Positions 1-6,256 of a DNA stretch of 11,236 bases are shown here, piece after piece. The stretch spans positions 1 to 11,236 of the forward strand of contig CAKTXP010000067.1 of NCBI GenBank assembly GCA_934631055.1, read 5' to 3'. The notes beneath the pieces are model-generated. The model was not told the origin of the DNA. It worked only from the letters and a program-made list of their open reading frames with translations, and ran no database searches. Both the position numbers and the translations under genes were made by a program. The DNA is from an uncultured Clostridia bacterium. GTDB lineage: Bacteria > Bacillota > Clostridia > Christensenellales > Aristaeellaceae. Numbering within the stretch: position 1 is the first letter of the stretch; each line of letters opens with the position of its first letter.

Positions 1-23
1 CGATAAAGGCATCATAACAAATA

Positions 24-62
24 AAAGGCGGTTATTCCGAATCCGTTCGGATAACCGCCTTT
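24..62 (-). terminator. Intrinsic terminator after the bicupin gene
   Basis: The arms AAAGGCGGTTAT-CCGAA and TTCGG-ATAACCGCCTTT pair over 17 bp with a single bulged T (position 36) and a 4-nt loop. Read on the minus strand, the hairpin is followed by TTTTATTTG, a good U-rich tract, so it should end the minus-strand transcription unit whose last gene stops at 324. On the plus strand it is followed by only TTTATC, so it may also act, more weakly, on a gene to the left of the window. Confidence 0.85.
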
Positions 63-65
63 ATC

Positions 66-201
66 ATTGATTCTCTTTTTAACGATGTATGAGCAGCTTC
101 TAAAAATAGCACAAATCAGGCTGGGGAAACCTCATCCCTCTTTTCTAAAGGGGAAAGCTTTAAAATACCGAAAAAGCAGCCCCTGCCTTCCCCTTTGCGG
201 G
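66..201. other. Unassigned AT-rich spacer
   Basis: This spacer lies between the terminator and the degenerate repeat. I see no convincing gene: short open frames here have no ribosome binding site and unlike composition. It ends in a C-rich stretch that leads into the degenerate repeat copy. It would be the untranslated 3' end of the bicupin transcript. Confidence 0.4.
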
Positions 202-306
202 CATTCAGCGCCGCCGCCCACAGTGTGGGATTCAGGCAATGCTGAATGGGCGCCGCAGTAACGGATGAGCCCCTTCCCTGCCGGGGTTTGGGGCAGTGTC
301 CCCCAA
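202..306. repeat. Degenerate copy of the palindromic intergenic repeat
   Basis: It contains CATTCAGC (202-209) pairing with GCTGAATG (241-248) around an inner stem CCCAC-AGT-GTGGG (217-229). That stem is followed by ATTCAG, matching the CCCGC-TGT-GCGGG-ATTCAG core of the copies near 1170 and 5910. Further right, CCCTGCCGGGGTTTGGGG and the stem TTGGGG (288-293) / CCCCAA (301-306), followed by TCGTTCC, match the right end of the better copies at 5984-6010 and 8177-8199. The central palindrome is missing. It lies just past the stop codon of the bicupin gene. Confidence 0.6.
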
Positions 307-323
307 TCGTTCCTTCCGTCCCT

Positions 324-962
324 TTACTCCAGCACCAACAGCAGAGACATCTTGAAGCGCTCGTTTGCCGTGATGGAGTGGAGACCGTTCTTGTCAAAGC
401 GGAAGCTCTCGCCCGCGCTGACCGGATACTCCTTGCCCTCGTAGCCGATGATGGCGCTGCCCTCCAGCGCGGTCACGATGGCGTTGCCCGGCGCGCGGTG
501 CGCAGAAAGCCCCGTCCCCGCGTCAAACGCCATCAGCACAAACTTCATGTCGTCCGTGTGAACGACGTCCATGTTTGTGATGCTTCCCTCTTCGTAGGAA
601 ATCAGATTAGCGAGCTTCAACGCTTCACCGGAATGAATGTTGCTGTTCATAACAATCTCCTTATCCGTAATAATTTCTGTATAAACTACGCCGTCGGAAC
701 TGCCGACGCCGCAAAGTGTTTTGCCCGGGACGATTAAAAGCTCGCCAGGCGCAAGCGCAGCTTTTCGCGCATCGTCGCCGAGCAGGAACTCGCCCCGCCC
801 TTCTGCGCAGAGATAGAGCGCCGCGGTATCGTAGCTTTCTCTGCTGATATCCGTTCCCCTGCCCAGCGAGAACCATGTCACGCCGCGCATCTTTGCGCTT
901 CGGGAAATGGTCATTCCATCTCTGAGCGGGCGCATTTGGGATACTCTAAAAAGCCCAGCCAT
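324..962 (-). CDS. Bicupin (double cupin-fold) protein, 212 aa
   Basis: A small soluble protein with two cupin-like beta-barrel halves. The N-terminal half (about residues 25-100) has AEGRGEFLLGDD and the turn APGELLIVPG (71-80). The C-terminal half (about 130-212) has HRAPGNAIVTALEGSAIIGYEG (155-176) followed by VSAGESFRFDKNGLHSI (181-197). These match cupin motifs 1 and 2, with His155 and His195 as possible metal ligands; the usual HxH of motif 1 is reduced to one His. The N-terminal half shows no His pair, so it is probably structural. The substrate is unknown: cupins range from isomerases and dioxygenases to sensors. The start is the ATG at 962 because AAAGGAG lies 4 nt upstream; an in-frame codon nine residues earlier has no such site. 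It follows the HgdB-like gene on the same strand after 302 bp of repeat, with no clear promoter of its own. Confidence 0.85.
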   Translation of the reverse strand: MAGLFRVSQMRPLRDGMTISRSAKMRGVTWFSLGRGTDISRESYDTAALYLCAEGRGEFLLGDDARKAALAPGELLIVPGKTLCGVGSSDGVVYTEIITDKEIVMNSNIHSGEALKLANLISYEEGSITNMDVVHTDDMKFVLMAFDAGTGLSAHRAPGNAIVTALEGSAIIGYEGKEYPVSAGESFRFDKNGLHSITANERFKMSLLLVLE

Positions 963-990
963 ACTTCTCCTTTGGGGGTTCGCCCCCAAA
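963..990 (-). promoter_or_regulatory. Hairpin abutting the Shine-Dalgarno of the bicupin gene
   Basis: On the minus-strand mRNA a perfect 8-bp stem, TTTGGGGG-CGAA-CCCCCAAA (990-971), runs straight into GGAGAAGT and the ATG at 962. The last three stem bases (AAA) are also the first bases of AAAGGAG. The stem is a member of the outer-stem class of the dispersed repeat. It could limit ribosome access or act as a transcript-stabilising structure; which of these is inference. Confidence 0.6.
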
Positions 991-1150
991 CCCGCTGAGG
1001 GATATTACCCCTGCGGCTTTCATTTTCGCTTTGCTTTAGTTTTTATCGCGTTAAACCTACGACGCGCATGCGCGTCGTTTCGATAAAAACGATTTAAGCC
1101 GCCGCGAAGCGAAGAAAGGGTGCAGGGAACAACGTTCCCTGCCGGGGCTT
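971..1150. repeat. Palindromic fold-back repeat, copy 1 (core part)
   Basis: Order of elements on the plus strand: outer stem TTTGGGGG-TTCG-CCCCCAAA (971-990); a decayed stem CTGAGGG/CCCCTG (995-1012); a decayed left arm TTCGCTTTGC (1025-1034); the pair TTTTTATCG (1040-1048) / CGATAAAAA (1081-1089) around the perfect central palindrome ACGACGCGCATGCGCGTCGT (1059-1078); the right arm, 22 nt at 1092-1113, containing CGCGAAGCGAA; the stem GCAGGGAAC-AAC-GTTCCCTGC (1122-1142); and a final CGGGGCTTGGGG. It fills the gap between two same-strand genes, so it lies inside the probable transcription unit. Confidence 0.85.
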
Positions 1151-1255
1151 GGGGATTGGAACCACGCGCCCGCTGTGCGGGATTCAGCGTGGTGGAAATC
1201 GGAAATCGCAAGGAGCCGAAGGTGACTATGCGAGTTTCCCGGATCAGAGCCCCAA
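1150..1255 (+). repeat. Two-stem structured module, copy 1
   Basis: About 90 bp that align with 5890-5982 at roughly 89% identity by eye, same orientation. Stem 1 is CCACGC...GCGTGG enclosing CCCGC-TGT-GCGGG. Stem 2 is GGAAATCGCA pairing with TGCGA(G)TTTCC with one bulge, enclosing GCC-GAA-GGT, which needs a G-U wobble when read as plus-strand RNA. It ends in AGAGCCCCAAACG, the right half of an outer stem whose left half (TTGGGG) is lost here but present in the other copy. Confidence 0.65.
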
Positions 1256-1264
1256 ACGTCCCCT

Positions 1265-2614
1265 TTACCCGATCTTCTTATCCCCGCACGCCGTGCAGCT
1301 TCCGCAGGACGCACAGCCGCTCTCGCGCTCATCCTGCGCGATGAGAAGCTCCTGCTGCCGTCTCTTGGCGTCCGTGTCGTGCGCAACGGCAAGCATCAGA
1401 CGGATGCGATTCTCCTGATTGACCTTCGTTGCGGAAAGGTCGTAGTCGATCGGTACGATGTTGATGCCCGGATGTACCTGCGTCAGCCGACGGATCATGC
1501 CCTTGCCGCAGATGTGATTCGGCAGGCAGCCGAACGGCTGGGCGCAGATGATGTTCTCATATCCGTTCTCTGCCAGCTCCAGCATCTCCGCCGTCAGCAG
1601 CCATCCCTCGCCCATCTTGCTTCCGTAACCGATAACGCCCTTGACCAGCGTCTTGATGTGCTTGAACGCCGTCGGCGGAACGAAGTTCGGGTGCGCGGCA
1701 ATGGATTCGATAAGCGTCGTCTCCATCCGTTCGCAGAACTTCATCAGCCCCTTGCAGAAGAGCAGTTTGGGCAGGCTTCCTCCGTAGAGGTGATGATCCT
1801 CGATGCGGTTGTCGATTTTGAAGAGGACAAAGCCCATGATGCCCGGAAGCATGTATTCGCAATCCTGCGTGCGCAGGAATTTTTCAAGCCCGTTGTTGCC
1901 CAGCGAGGAATATTTGACGTAGATCTCGCCGACGACGCCGACGCGCGTCTTTTTTTCACGGCTGCGCTCGATAGCGTCAAAATCCTCGACAATAGCGGCA
2001 AGGTTCTTGCGCATGTCCTTGTTCGACAATCCCTGTCCGCGGTTGAACTGCTCGATAAGCGCGTCGTTCCATTTTTCAATGAGCGCGTCCGTTTCGCCCT
2101 TTTTGAATTCATACGGGCGCGTCTGGTTGGATACGCACATGATGCAGTCGCCATAAACCAGCGACGCGATGATCTGCCGAACGAGCGGCAGGGTCAGCTT
2201 GAAGCCGGACGCGCTTTCCAATCCGCTCATGTTCACGGAGATGACCGGAACCTGCTCAAGCCCCGCTTTTTTCAGCGCCTTGCGCAGCAGATAGATATAG
2301 TTGCTGGCGCGGCAGCCGCCGCCCGTCTGGGTGATGATGAGCGCGACCTTGTTGATGTCATATTTGCCAGAGTGCAGCGCATCGAGGAACTGACCGATGA
2401 CCAGCAGCGCGGGAACGCAGGTATCGTTGTGAACGTATTTCAACCCTTCCGCCATGACGTTCGGGCCGCTGTTAGTCAGCAGTTCGGCGTTGTACCCGTT
2501 CAGGCGCAGCACCTTGACGATCAGGGAGAAATGGAATTCGAGCATGTTGGGTACGAGGATGGTGTAGCCCGCTTCCCGCATCTCGCGGGTAAATTCAACG
2601 TGATTGCTGGGCAT
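1265..2614 (-). CDS. HgdB-like 2-hydroxyacyl-CoA dehydratase subunit (COG3581 type), 449 aa
   Basis: A cytoplasmic iron-sulfur protein related to the beta/D component of 2-hydroxyglutaryl-CoA dehydratase. In that family an electron delivered by an ATP-hydrolysing activase drives a difficult reduction or elimination at an Fe-S cluster. Likely cluster ligands are conserved-looking cysteines in NDTCVPALL (Cys66), TGGGCRASNY (Cys101) and CAQPFGCLPNHICGKG (Cys357, 363, 369), followed by IDYD (389-392). The C-terminus carries an extra CxxCxxCxxC run (434-443), a possible additional cluster or metal site. The ATG at 2614 is preferred: AAAGGAAGGA ends 9 nt upstream, whereas the in-frame TTG at 2623 touches that site. 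The upstream activase stops at 2620, so the ribosome binding site lies inside its last codons and the genes should be translationally coupled. The substrate is unknown. Confidence 0.9.
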   Translation of the reverse strand: MPSNHVEFTREMREAGYTILVPNMLEFHFSLIVKVLRLNGYNAELLTNSGPNVMAEGLKYVHNDTCVPALLVIGQFLDALHSGKYDINKVALIITQTGGGCRASNYIYLLRKALKKAGLEQVPVISVNMSGLESASGFKLTLPLVRQIIASLVYGDCIMCVSNQTRPYEFKKGETDALIEKWNDALIEQFNRGQGLSNKDMRKNLAAIVEDFDAIERSREKKTRVGVVGEIYVKYSSLGNNGLEKFLRTQDCEYMLPGIMGFVLFKIDNRIEDHHLYGGSLPKLLFCKGLMKFCERMETTLIESIAAHPNFVPPTAFKHIKTLVKGVIGYGSKMGEGWLLTAEMLELAENGYENIICAQPFGCLPNHICGKGMIRRLTQVHPGINIVPIDYDLSATKVNQENRIRLMLAVAHDTDAKRRQQELLIAQDERESGCASCGSCTACGDKKIG

Positions 2615-2636
2615 GTGGGTCAATCCTTCCTTTCGT
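2615..2636 (-). promoter_or_regulatory. Coupling ribosome binding site inside the activase stop region
   Basis: The last codons of the activase (Glu-Arg-Lys-Asp-stop) are written GAAAGGAAGGATTGA and so double as the Shine-Dalgarno sequence for the next gene. The stop (TGA, 2622-2620) lies 5 nt before the ATG at 2614. This decides the start choice and indicates coupled, roughly equimolar synthesis of both proteins. Confidence 0.75.
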
Positions 2637-5580
2637 TATGCGCGGCAAGCGCCTGCTGCTGGTCGATCGCGGCGAACAGCGAACGCAGACGGATGCGGAC
2701 AGCGCCCAGATTGGTGATCTCGTCGATCTTGATCTGCGTGTAGATCTTATCCTTGGATTCCAAAATCTCGCGCACCTCGTCGGTCGTGATGGCGTCCACG
2801 CCGCAGCCGAAGGACACCAGCTGAACGAGATTCATGTCCTCCTGCGTGGTGATATAGCGCGCGGCTGCATACAAGCGTGCGTGATACGTCCACTGGTTCA
2901 AAACGCCCTGCGCCTGCTTCTGCATGTGCCACGAGAGGGAATCCTCCGTTACGACTGCCGCGCCGAAACCGGAGATGAGCTTGTCAATGCCGTGGTTGAT
3001 TTCCGGATCAACATGGTACGGGCGGCCGACAAGCACGATGATGCGGCGTCCCTCTTTGCGTGCCTGCTCGATCATCTCCTCGCCCTTTTTGCGAACGTCG
3101 TCCATGTACGCGTCATAGGCGGCGTAGGCGGCGTCGCAGGCATGACGAACCTCGCGCGCAGAGACATCCGGAAAATGCTGCTTGAGGATGCCCGTCAGCT
3201 TCTTCGGGAACACCTTGCGGTGGTCGATGCCGACATAATCATGAATGAAGTCGATTTGGCGGACGGCGGGCATGTTCGCCGCGATGACCTCCGGATAGTA
3301 AGCGACGACCGGACAGTTGTAATGGTTGTCGCCCAGATGCTCGTCCATGTTGTAGCTCATGCAGGGGTAGAAGATGGTCTTTACGCCCTGATTGATGAGG
3401 TAGTCGACGTGTCCGTGCATCAGCTTTGCCGGGAAACAGACCGTGTCAGACGGGATCGTCGCCTGACCCGCGATATACAGCTTGCGGCTGGAGAACGGCG
3501 ATACGGCAACGTCAAAACCGAGGTCGGTAAACAGCGCATGCCAGAACGGGAGCAGTTCGTACATGTTCAGTCCCATCGGCAGACCGATGGTTCCGCGCGG
3601 CGCGTTCTCGCGGCGGTCGTTCATGAGGGCGAGCAGCTTTTCCTGCTTGTAGGCATAGAGGTTCAAGCCGCTCTGCTGCTTGTTGCCCGATACCGGACGG
3701 TCGCAGCGGTTGCCGCTGATGAATCGGCGTCCGCCGCCGAAATCGTTGACCGTCAGGCGGCAGTGGTTTTCGCAGAGACCGCAGCGCGCCTGCTTGACGT
3801 TGTGCGTGAAGCTGTTCAGCGTTTCAAGGCTGAGAACCGTGCTTTCGCCCGCGTGCAGCGCGCGTTGTTCTCTGGCGTGCAGCGCCGCGCCGTATGCGCC
3901 CATCAAGCCCGCGATGTCCGGACGGACAACATCCACGCCCAGCTCGTTTTCAAACGCGCGCAGAACGGCGTCGTTGAGGAACGTACCGCCCTGCACGACG
4001 ATGTGCTGACCGAGTTCCTGCGGCCCGGAACAGCGGATGACCTTGTACAGCGCGTTCTTGACGACCGAGATGGACAGACCCGCGGAAATATCGGTCACGT
4101 CCGCGCCGTCCTTCTGTGCCTGCTTGACGGAGGAATTCATAAAAACCGTACAGCGGGAGCCGAGATCGACCGGCTTGCGCGCCGCCAAACCGAGCTGGGA
4201 GAAATCCTCGATCTTATAGCCCAGCGCGCTGGCAAACGTCTGGAGGAACGAGCCGCAGCCGGAAGAGCAAGCCTCATTGAGGAAGATATTGTCAATGACC
4301 CCGTTATGAATCTTAAAGCACTTGATGTCCTGACCGCCGATGTCGATAATGAAATCGACGTTCGGCATGAACGCGCGCGCGGCGGTAAAGTGCGCGACCG
4401 TCTCGACCAGACCGAAATCCACGCCGAACGCGCTTCGGATGAGATCCTCGCCGTATCCCGTGACCGCGCCCGCGCGGACGTTCCAATCCGGGTGCTCCGT
4501 GCGCAGGTCGGTCAGGAAACTGCGGACATGCGGCACGGGATCGCCGCTGTTGCTCTGGTATCGGGTCAGCAGCAGCTCGCCCTCCTTGGAGACGACGACG
4601 GATTTAATGGTCGTCGAGCCGGAGTCGATGCCCAGATAGACGTCGCCGGTGTACCCCTTCGGATCACGGCGGGCGACCTTCGCCTTTGCATGACGCGCAC
4701 GGAAATCCGCCAGTTCCTGTTCCGTGGCAAACAGCGGCGGCAGCGCGTTGTAGCTCTCCGTGCTGTGGAACGCCTCGATAGCCTCCAGACATTCGCTCAG
4801 GATGACCGGTTCAGACGGCTGATGCGCCGCGCCGAGCGCGACGAAATACAGCGAGTTCTCCGGACATACGCCGGTCAGATGCAACGCTTCATCAAAGCAC
4901 GCGCGCAGTTCGCTCATGAACGTCAGCGGGCCGCCGAGATAGACGACGTTGCCCTCGATGGGGCGTCCCTGCGCCAGACCCGCGATCGTCTGGTTGACGA
5001 CCGCCATGAAGATGGAACGCGCCACATCCGCGCGCGCCGCGCCCTGATTGAGCAGCGGCTGTACGTCCGTTTTGGCGAATACGCCGCAGCGAGACGCGAT
5101 GGTGTAGGTGCGCTGGGCTTTCTTCGCTTCCTCGTTCATCTCGGTCGGCGTAACGCCCAAAAGCGTCGCCATCTGGTCGATGAACGCGCCCGTGCCGCCC
5201 GCGCAGGAGCCGTTCATGCGCACCTCAAGCGTCCCCTGTAAGAAGAGGATCTTCGCGTCCTCGCCGCCCAGCTCAATGATGACGTCCGTGCCGGGCATCA
5301 GCATGTCGGCGGCGACCTTCGTCGCATAGACTTCCTGAACGAAAGAGATGTGTGAGCCGAGCGCAAGACCCATGCCGGCGGAGCCGGAAATGCTCAGCCG
5401 TACCGGCGCGCCATGCACAACCTCGTTGTCCAGGCGGGTCAGCAGCTCGCGGGTCTTCTGCGCGATAAGCGAGAGGTGGCGCTCATAGCAGGAATAAATG
5501 ATCTTGTCCTTTTCGTCAAGGACGACGCACTTGATCGTGGTAGAACCAATGTCAAGTCCAATGCGGAGGATTTCGGACAT
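2620..5580 (-). CDS. Double BadF/BadG/HgdC-type activase with DUF2229-like dehydratase part, 986 aa
   Basis: A multidomain cytoplasmic protein. Two ASKHA ATPase domains of the 2-hydroxyglutaryl-CoA dehydratase activator family come first, with phosphate-binding motifs GLDIGSTTIK (8-17) and GIDSGSTTIK (317-326) and second motifs ELGGEDAK (103-110) and DIGGQDIK (413-420). Candidate Fe-S ligands are Cys126 (SCAGGTG) and Cys165 (SRCGVF) in domain 1, and Cys438, Cys442 (ACSSGCGSF) and Cys477 (SRCTVF) in domain 2. A four-Cys patch follows (Cys600, 603, 607, 626), then a DUF2229/COG3580-like region (about 660-880) with SDTVCFPAKLMHGHVDYL. Known HgdC-type activators are homodimers that couple ATP hydrolysis to one-electron transfer; the tandem domains here may mimic the dimer (inference). 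The start at 5580 is chosen because MSEILRIGLDIG is the family-like N-terminus and AAAGGA precedes it; 42 upstream in-frame codons lie largely in the leader. The substrate is unknown. Confidence 0.92.
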   Translation of the reverse strand: MSEILRIGLDIGSTTIKCVVLDEKDKIIYSCYERHLSLIAQKTRELLTRLDNEVVHGAPVRLSISGSAGMGLALGSHISFVQEVYATKVAADMLMPGTDVIIELGGEDAKILFLQGTLEVRMNGSCAGGTGAFIDQMATLLGVTPTEMNEEAKKAQRTYTIASRCGVFAKTDVQPLLNQGAARADVARSIFMAVVNQTIAGLAQGRPIEGNVVYLGGPLTFMSELRACFDEALHLTGVCPENSLYFVALGAAHQPSEPVILSECLEAIEAFHSTESYNALPPLFATEQELADFRARHAKAKVARRDPKGYTGDVYLGIDSGSTTIKSVVVSKEGELLLTRYQSNSGDPVPHVRSFLTDLRTEHPDWNVRAGAVTGYGEDLIRSAFGVDFGLVETVAHFTAARAFMPNVDFIIDIGGQDIKCFKIHNGVIDNIFLNEACSSGCGSFLQTFASALGYKIEDFSQLGLAARKPVDLGSRCTVFMNSSVKQAQKDGADVTDISAGLSISVVKNALYKVIRCSGPQELGQHIVVQGGTFLNDAVLRAFENELGVDVVRPDIAGLMGAYGAALHAREQRALHAGESTVLSLETLNSFTHNVKQARCGLCENHCRLTVNDFGGGRRFISGNRCDRPVSGNKQQSGLNLYAYKQEKLLALMNDRRENAPRGTIGLPMGLNMYELLPFWHALFTDLGFDVAVSPFSSRKLYIAGQATIPSDTVCFPAKLMHGHVDYLINQGVKTIFYPCMSYNMDEHLGDNHYNCPVVAYYPEVIAANMPAVRQIDFIHDYVGIDHRKVFPKKLTGILKQHFPDVSAREVRHACDAAYAAYDAYMDDVRKKGEEMIEQARKEGRRIIVLVGRPYHVDPEINHGIDKLISGFGAAVVTEDSLSWHMQKQAQGVLNQWTYHARLYAAARYITTQEDMNLVQLVSFGCGVDAITTDEVREILESKDKIYTQIKIDEITNLGAVRIRLRSLFAAIDQQQALAAHNERKD

Positions 5581-5700
5581 AAATGGAGCATCCTTTCTTC
5601 GCCGTGCGCAGATGAATGCGCGGGCTGACTGATGTATATGGATGAGCTTTTGCGCCGACAGCGGCACGAAAAGCATGCAAGGCAAGCTATAAGCAGCTTT

Positions 5701-5713
5701 TGTCAACTTGACA
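5701..5713. promoter_or_regulatory. Operator-like palindrome TGTCAA-C-TTGACA at the start site
   Basis: A perfect 6-bp inverted repeat with a 1-nt centre overlaps the end of the -10 box and the predicted start of the activase transcript. Its position is right for a repressor site. The same TTGACA (5708-5713) is also a perfect -35 hexamer on the plus strand, with weak -10 candidates TAATTT (17-bp spacer) or GATAAT (15-bp spacer), so it may instead reflect a back-to-back promoter. Confidence 0.4.
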
Positions 5714-5741
5714 TTATAAGCGAAATGCGATAATTTTACAA
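5713..5741 (-). promoter_or_regulatory. Sigma-A-type promoter of the activase operon
   Basis: On the minus strand the -35 box is TTGTAA (5741-5736), followed by a 17-bp spacer and a perfect -10 box TATAAT (5718-5713). Transcription would start near 5706, giving a leader of about 125 nt before the ATG at 5580. The leader contains small stems, e.g. GCCG-CTGT-CGGC and GCGCA-TTCATC-TGCGC, but no riboswitch I can recognise. Confidence 0.75.
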
Positions 5742-5791
5742 GTATAATCAGAAAACAGTCAATGATTGCCTAATAAATCGGAAGGGAAAAC

Positions 5792-5818
5792 ATGAAGTTT
5801 TGCCGAGAATGCTTTTAG
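5792..5818 (+). pseudogene. Possible remnant of a zinc-ribbon gene start, 8 codons
   Basis: A good Shine-Dalgarno (GGAAGGG, 5 nt spacing) precedes an ATG opening the frame MKFCRECF followed by TAG. The plus-strand TTGACA described above and a free-standing TATAAT (5743-5748) lie upstream. N-terminal M-K-F-C-x-x-C is typical of small zinc-ribbon proteins. The frame closes at once and the palindromic repeat begins about 18 bp later, so this may be the stump of a gene disrupted there, a tiny leader peptide, or chance. Confidence 0.25.
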
Positions 5819-5836
5819 AATATGTCTGTTTTCTTA

Positions 5837-5890
5837 ATTTAAGCCGCCTCGAAGCGAAGAAAGGGTGCAGGGAACGGTGTTCCCTGCCGG
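5837..5890. repeat. Palindromic repeat, copy 2 (right half only)
   Basis: It starts abruptly with the right arm (5837-5858, containing CCTCGAAGCGAA), then AGAAAGGGT and the stem GCAGGGAAC-GGT-GTTCCCTGC (5867-5887) and CGGGG. The left half (outer stem, left arm and central palindrome) is absent. It is directly followed by the two-stem module, in the same order as in copy 1. Confidence 0.8.
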
Positions 5891-6010
5891 GGAATCGGAA
5901 CCGCGCGCCCGCTGTGCGGGATTCAGCGCGGTGGAGATTGGAAATCGCAATGAGCCGTAGGCGATTATGCGAGTTTCCCGGACTTGGGGCAGAGCCCCAA
6001 CGTTCCCTCC
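5890..6010 (+). repeat. Two-stem structured module, copy 2, with outer stem
   Basis: The partner of 1150-1255. Stem 1 here is CCGCGC...GCGCGG around CCCGC-TGT-GCGGG. Relative to copy 1 the third pair has changed from A-T to G-C on both sides. Stem 2 is GGAAATCGCA / TGCGA(G)TTTCC, enclosing GCC-GTA-GGC. It ends with the intact outer stem TTGGGGC-AGA-GCCCCAA (5984-6000) and CGTTCCC. Confidence 0.7.
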
Positions 6011-6031
6011 GTCCGCAAAGCGGTCAATCCA

Positions 6032-6060
6032 CCGTCAGGAAGCGAAGCGTCCCCTGACGG
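6032..6060. repeat. Inverted repeat CCGTCAGG / CCTGACGG
   Basis: Eight-bp perfect arms (6032-6039 and 6053-6060) enclose 13 nt that include AAGCGAAGCG, similar to part of the repeat arm. No T-rich tract follows, so it is not a canonical terminator. It probably belongs to the mosaic repeat block between the divergent genes. Confidence 0.5.
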
Positions 6061-6163
6061 GAGATGTTACACAGACTTATTCTCTTTTCGTTATCCGCTC
6101 CATGACATCTTTCTGCTTTAAATCTCCACGAAATTTCTGAAAAGGGTTGCAATGTTCCCTGAA

Positions 6164-6192
6164 TTGGCTTAAACTATAAGGCACGATATATC
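6164..6192 (+). promoter_or_regulatory. Candidate promoter of the VanZ-kinase operon
   Basis: TTGGCT (6164-6169), a 17-bp spacer, then TATATC (6187-6192). It is the best sigma-A-like match in the AT-richer 140 bp between the repeat block and the VanZ start at 6257 and would give a leader of about 58 nt. Both boxes deviate from consensus. Confidence 0.4.
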
Positions 6193-6256
6193 TTGTGTGA
6201 TGGAGAAAGGCTTCTGCCCCTTTTTTCTGCGCTTTTAATCGACCGAAAGGATAGCC

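Noticed and set aside
971..1255. A possible CRISPR array, because of repeated palindromic units
   Set aside because: The units differ in sequence, are not regularly spaced, and have no unique spacers or cas genes. The same block recurs as a unit elsewhere in the window.
2638..5241. An 867-codon open frame on the plus strand opposite the activase gene, and a 454-codon frame opposite the HgdB-like gene (1379-2743)
   Set aside because: They are reverse shadows of real genes. Their translations are rich in Arg, Val, Asp and Ala without recognisable motifs, while the minus strand encodes clear family motifs throughout.
5581..5706. Riboswitch in the roughly 125-nt leader of the activase operon, or an N-terminal extension of the protein (in-frame codons up to 5706)
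   Set aside because: Only two short stems are visible and no known aptamer signature. The extension has no ribosome binding site, and the predicted transcription start lies at its very beginning.
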